This document shows, piece by piece, positions 60,961-64,000 of a stretch of 64,000 nucleotides of DNA. Positions within the stretch are counted from its first letter, which is position 1; each line of letters begins with the position of its first letter. This DNA is from Tillus elongatus (taxonomy: Eukaryota > Arthropoda > Insecta > Coleoptera > Cleridae): positions 54,387,366 to 54,451,365 of the forward strand of contig OZ023262.1 of assembly GCA_964006375.1 (NCBI GenBank), given 5' to 3'. The notes under the pieces were generated by a model that had not been told where the DNA came from, did no database searches, and worked only from the letters and a program-made list of their open reading frames with translations. Made by a program: the position numbers and the translations under genes.

Positions 60961-61106
60961 CTTTTAATTTTAAAGTAAGAAAATTATGTGTCGACTACTA
61001 AGTCATTGACATATATAAATTATATAGAAAAACATTTTAGGTACAATGTAGGTTCATTAATAATATATGTGTTCCTGAACCAGTAAATTATACAATACAA
61101 CGGTTA

Positions 61107-61415
61107 CAGTTATATGTGTTTATATAGTTCGCTAGATTTTAAGAAATTTATTATGTTTTCTAGTGCTGCTGTGGCTAGGGTTACCATGGATATATTTTCA
61201 CCTAAAAACAACCTTCTTTGGAGTATGTGTTTAGTGCACCCTGTGACAATATGACTTGCTGAAAGGCTCACATTGCAGGTATCACAAACTGGTGGAATTT
61301 TTTGTTCCAATAGGTACTTGTGTGTGAGTGCTGTGTGTCCTATCCGGAGTCTTCTCAGGACGGCCAGGGATCTGCGACTTAGTATAGGTGGTTGGAATGC
61401 CTCAATGGTTGGTGA
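61107..61415 (-). pseudogene. LINE C-terminal zinc-knuckle fragment
   Basis: RSLAVLRRLRIGHTALTH then CDTCNVSLSASHIVTGC (CCHC): the C-terminus of a Jockey-type LINE, as in the 51.7-52.4 kb copy but a different element. 66-codon open frame. Confidence 0.65.
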
Positions 61416-61419
61416 AGTG

Positions 61420-62465
61420 TGTTTTACAAAGCCTTAAGTTTCAGCTTCAATCATCATTGTCCCTCATTTTACTAAAATATTTTCGGCAAATCCATTTCAA
61501 ATAAACCCTCTTTCTAATGCTTCGGCAGTAGTTTATGGTTTAATAGTCTATACTTTAGCAGATTTTCGTAGAAAAAATTCGTTATAGAGAAGACCGCGAC
61601 TTATTAATTTTAAAAAGATTTCTTCAAATGAGCGTGAACTAGAACCCGTAAGACCCATATACGGGGTCAGTTTCAGTTTTTGTCTGTTTACACATATACA
61701 GGGTGACGCATTTCTACGGCAAAGCTCAATATATCTGTTATTATACAAGATATGAGAAAAAGTATATACGTTAATTATAGGATTTCTCGAGCCGCATCTT
61801 ATAATCCTATTTTGGCCCATAAGCCGTTGGTGATACACATTTGCTTTTTTTAATGGAACGTCACTTATGTTATTGTATTTTTGTGTTTTTCATCGAATGA
61901 TAATGTATGTTTGTAAGAAAAAAAAATTGATATCATCCATCGTTTTTGTAAAACAAATTTTTGAAAATTTTCTCCAGTTTTTTTTTTTAATTTTGGTCCT
62001 AAAGCTGTTTGTGAATAATTATATCTTGGCAGGTATGAAAATAGCTTAAAGGGGTTCGTTGGCCAGGAAAATTGGACCAGTTTATTCTGGAACTTTTAAA
62101 GTTCGGAAAATGTTTGTACTTTTTGAATCAACAAAACTATTTTAATGAAATATGGTAGATTGTTAAAACTATCTAGGTTATACTGCCACCCAAAGGTCCT
62201 TCTTTTAAAAACAAGACATATTTGCCATTAAAAACATTTTTTACGAAAATTCGCTACCATAACACACTGGCTGCGTCCCGATTTTTTTTATTAGAACAGG
62301 CATCCAATTTGGTTACAAGTGTGACCTATATATAGTAGAACCAATGTACCATATTTCATCAAAATAACTTTACGATTTGAAAAAAGACAACAATTTTCAG
62401 AAAATAAACTTAAATGTTCCCGAAAAGACTAGTTCGATTTTCCTGTCCAACGAACTTCTTCAAGC
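61420..62465. repeat. Repeat cluster: HINE-like plus ACAGGGTGACGC family
   Basis: 61420-61680 repeats 28180-28460; 61690-62030 repeats 28480-28800 and beyond; 62030-62290 repeats 29200-29440. The whole order is therefore shared between 28.2-29.4 kb and 61.4-62.3 kb, a copied repeat array. A further reversed block runs to 62465. Confidence 0.7.
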
Positions 62466-62469
62466 TATT

Positions 62470-63726
<1,257 letters not shown>

Positions 63727-64000
63727 GTATCCGTACGAGAACTCAAAAAATACTAAACTGATTTCAATAAAACTTGGCAAAAACCTTGTCTGCCCGAAAA
63801 TAGAGGTCGAGTTCGTTAATCAGCCTTTATGATCAAGTTTTTTCGGTGGAAAAGCGGGGAAAACTACATGAAAACGCTATCTTTTTTTAAGTATCAGAGT
63901 AACTGGTATGAGACTTTACATGTGGCTATAAATAGTGCAAATAAACCTATGTTGTGAATTTGAGGTAATTTTTTTTTTAATCCCAAAGACGTGCGGTGAA
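63727..64000. repeat. Tail of a HINE-like repeat
   Basis: AAACCTTGTCTGCCCGAAAA block matches 53255-53340 in part (GAGTTCGTTAATCAGCCTTTATG). Nothing coding. Confidence 0.5.

Overview
The window is AT-rich, intron-bearing nuclear DNA from an arthropod, most likely an insect. It holds a Polinton/Maverick, a THAP9/P-element-like gene, Penelope-like elements with a GIY-YIG domain, mariner-type transposons, several LINE fragments, and dozens of (TA)n arrays. Nothing in it identifies the species. There are no bacterial operons, CRISPR arrays or plasmid genes.

Positions 1 to about 11.5 kb are a Polinton/Maverick, a virus-like DNA transposon. Minus-strand genes encode an integrase with a chromodomain, a coiled-coil protein, a 344-residue unassigned protein and a packaging ATPase. 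Plus-strand genes encode a phospholipase A2-like minor capsid protein, an adenain-type protease, a penton-like protein, a 53-codon ORF and the major capsid protein. No DNA polymerase B gene is visible. The KilA-N/DUF3627-integrase-coiled-coil segment is present twice, nearly identical. Exactly between the copies sits a 1.79 kb element with about 200 bp inverted repeats, TA at both junctions and one gene. That gene encodes a parvo/bidna-type HUH endonuclease-like protein without a helicase domain. This is the most unusual structure in the window.

From 12.3 to 18.8 kb lies a THAP9/P-element-transposase-like gene in three exons. It carries an in-frame stop, a poly-T frameshift and a 24 bp duplication beside a candidate catalytic Asp. 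From 18.8 kb onward the DNA is mostly layered repeats: a tRNA-derived SINE with clear target duplications, a 616 bp higher-order satellite, a GC-rich block with a CCAAT/E-box promoter-like segment and short first exon, a 729 bp palindromic insertion with 12 bp target duplications and hammerhead-like folds, at least five mariner-type remnants, a DUF7869-type transposase relic, a truncated Penelope element, LINE 3' ends and a 5S rRNA-derived fragment. One repeat family, resembling Helentron-associated (HINE/DINE-1) elements, recurs more than 15 times, often around a (TA)n core.

Two putative exons on the minus strand, at 52.74-53.02 kb and 30.79-30.97 kb, have matching splice phase and may belong to one host gene with a 21.8 kb repeat-filled intron.
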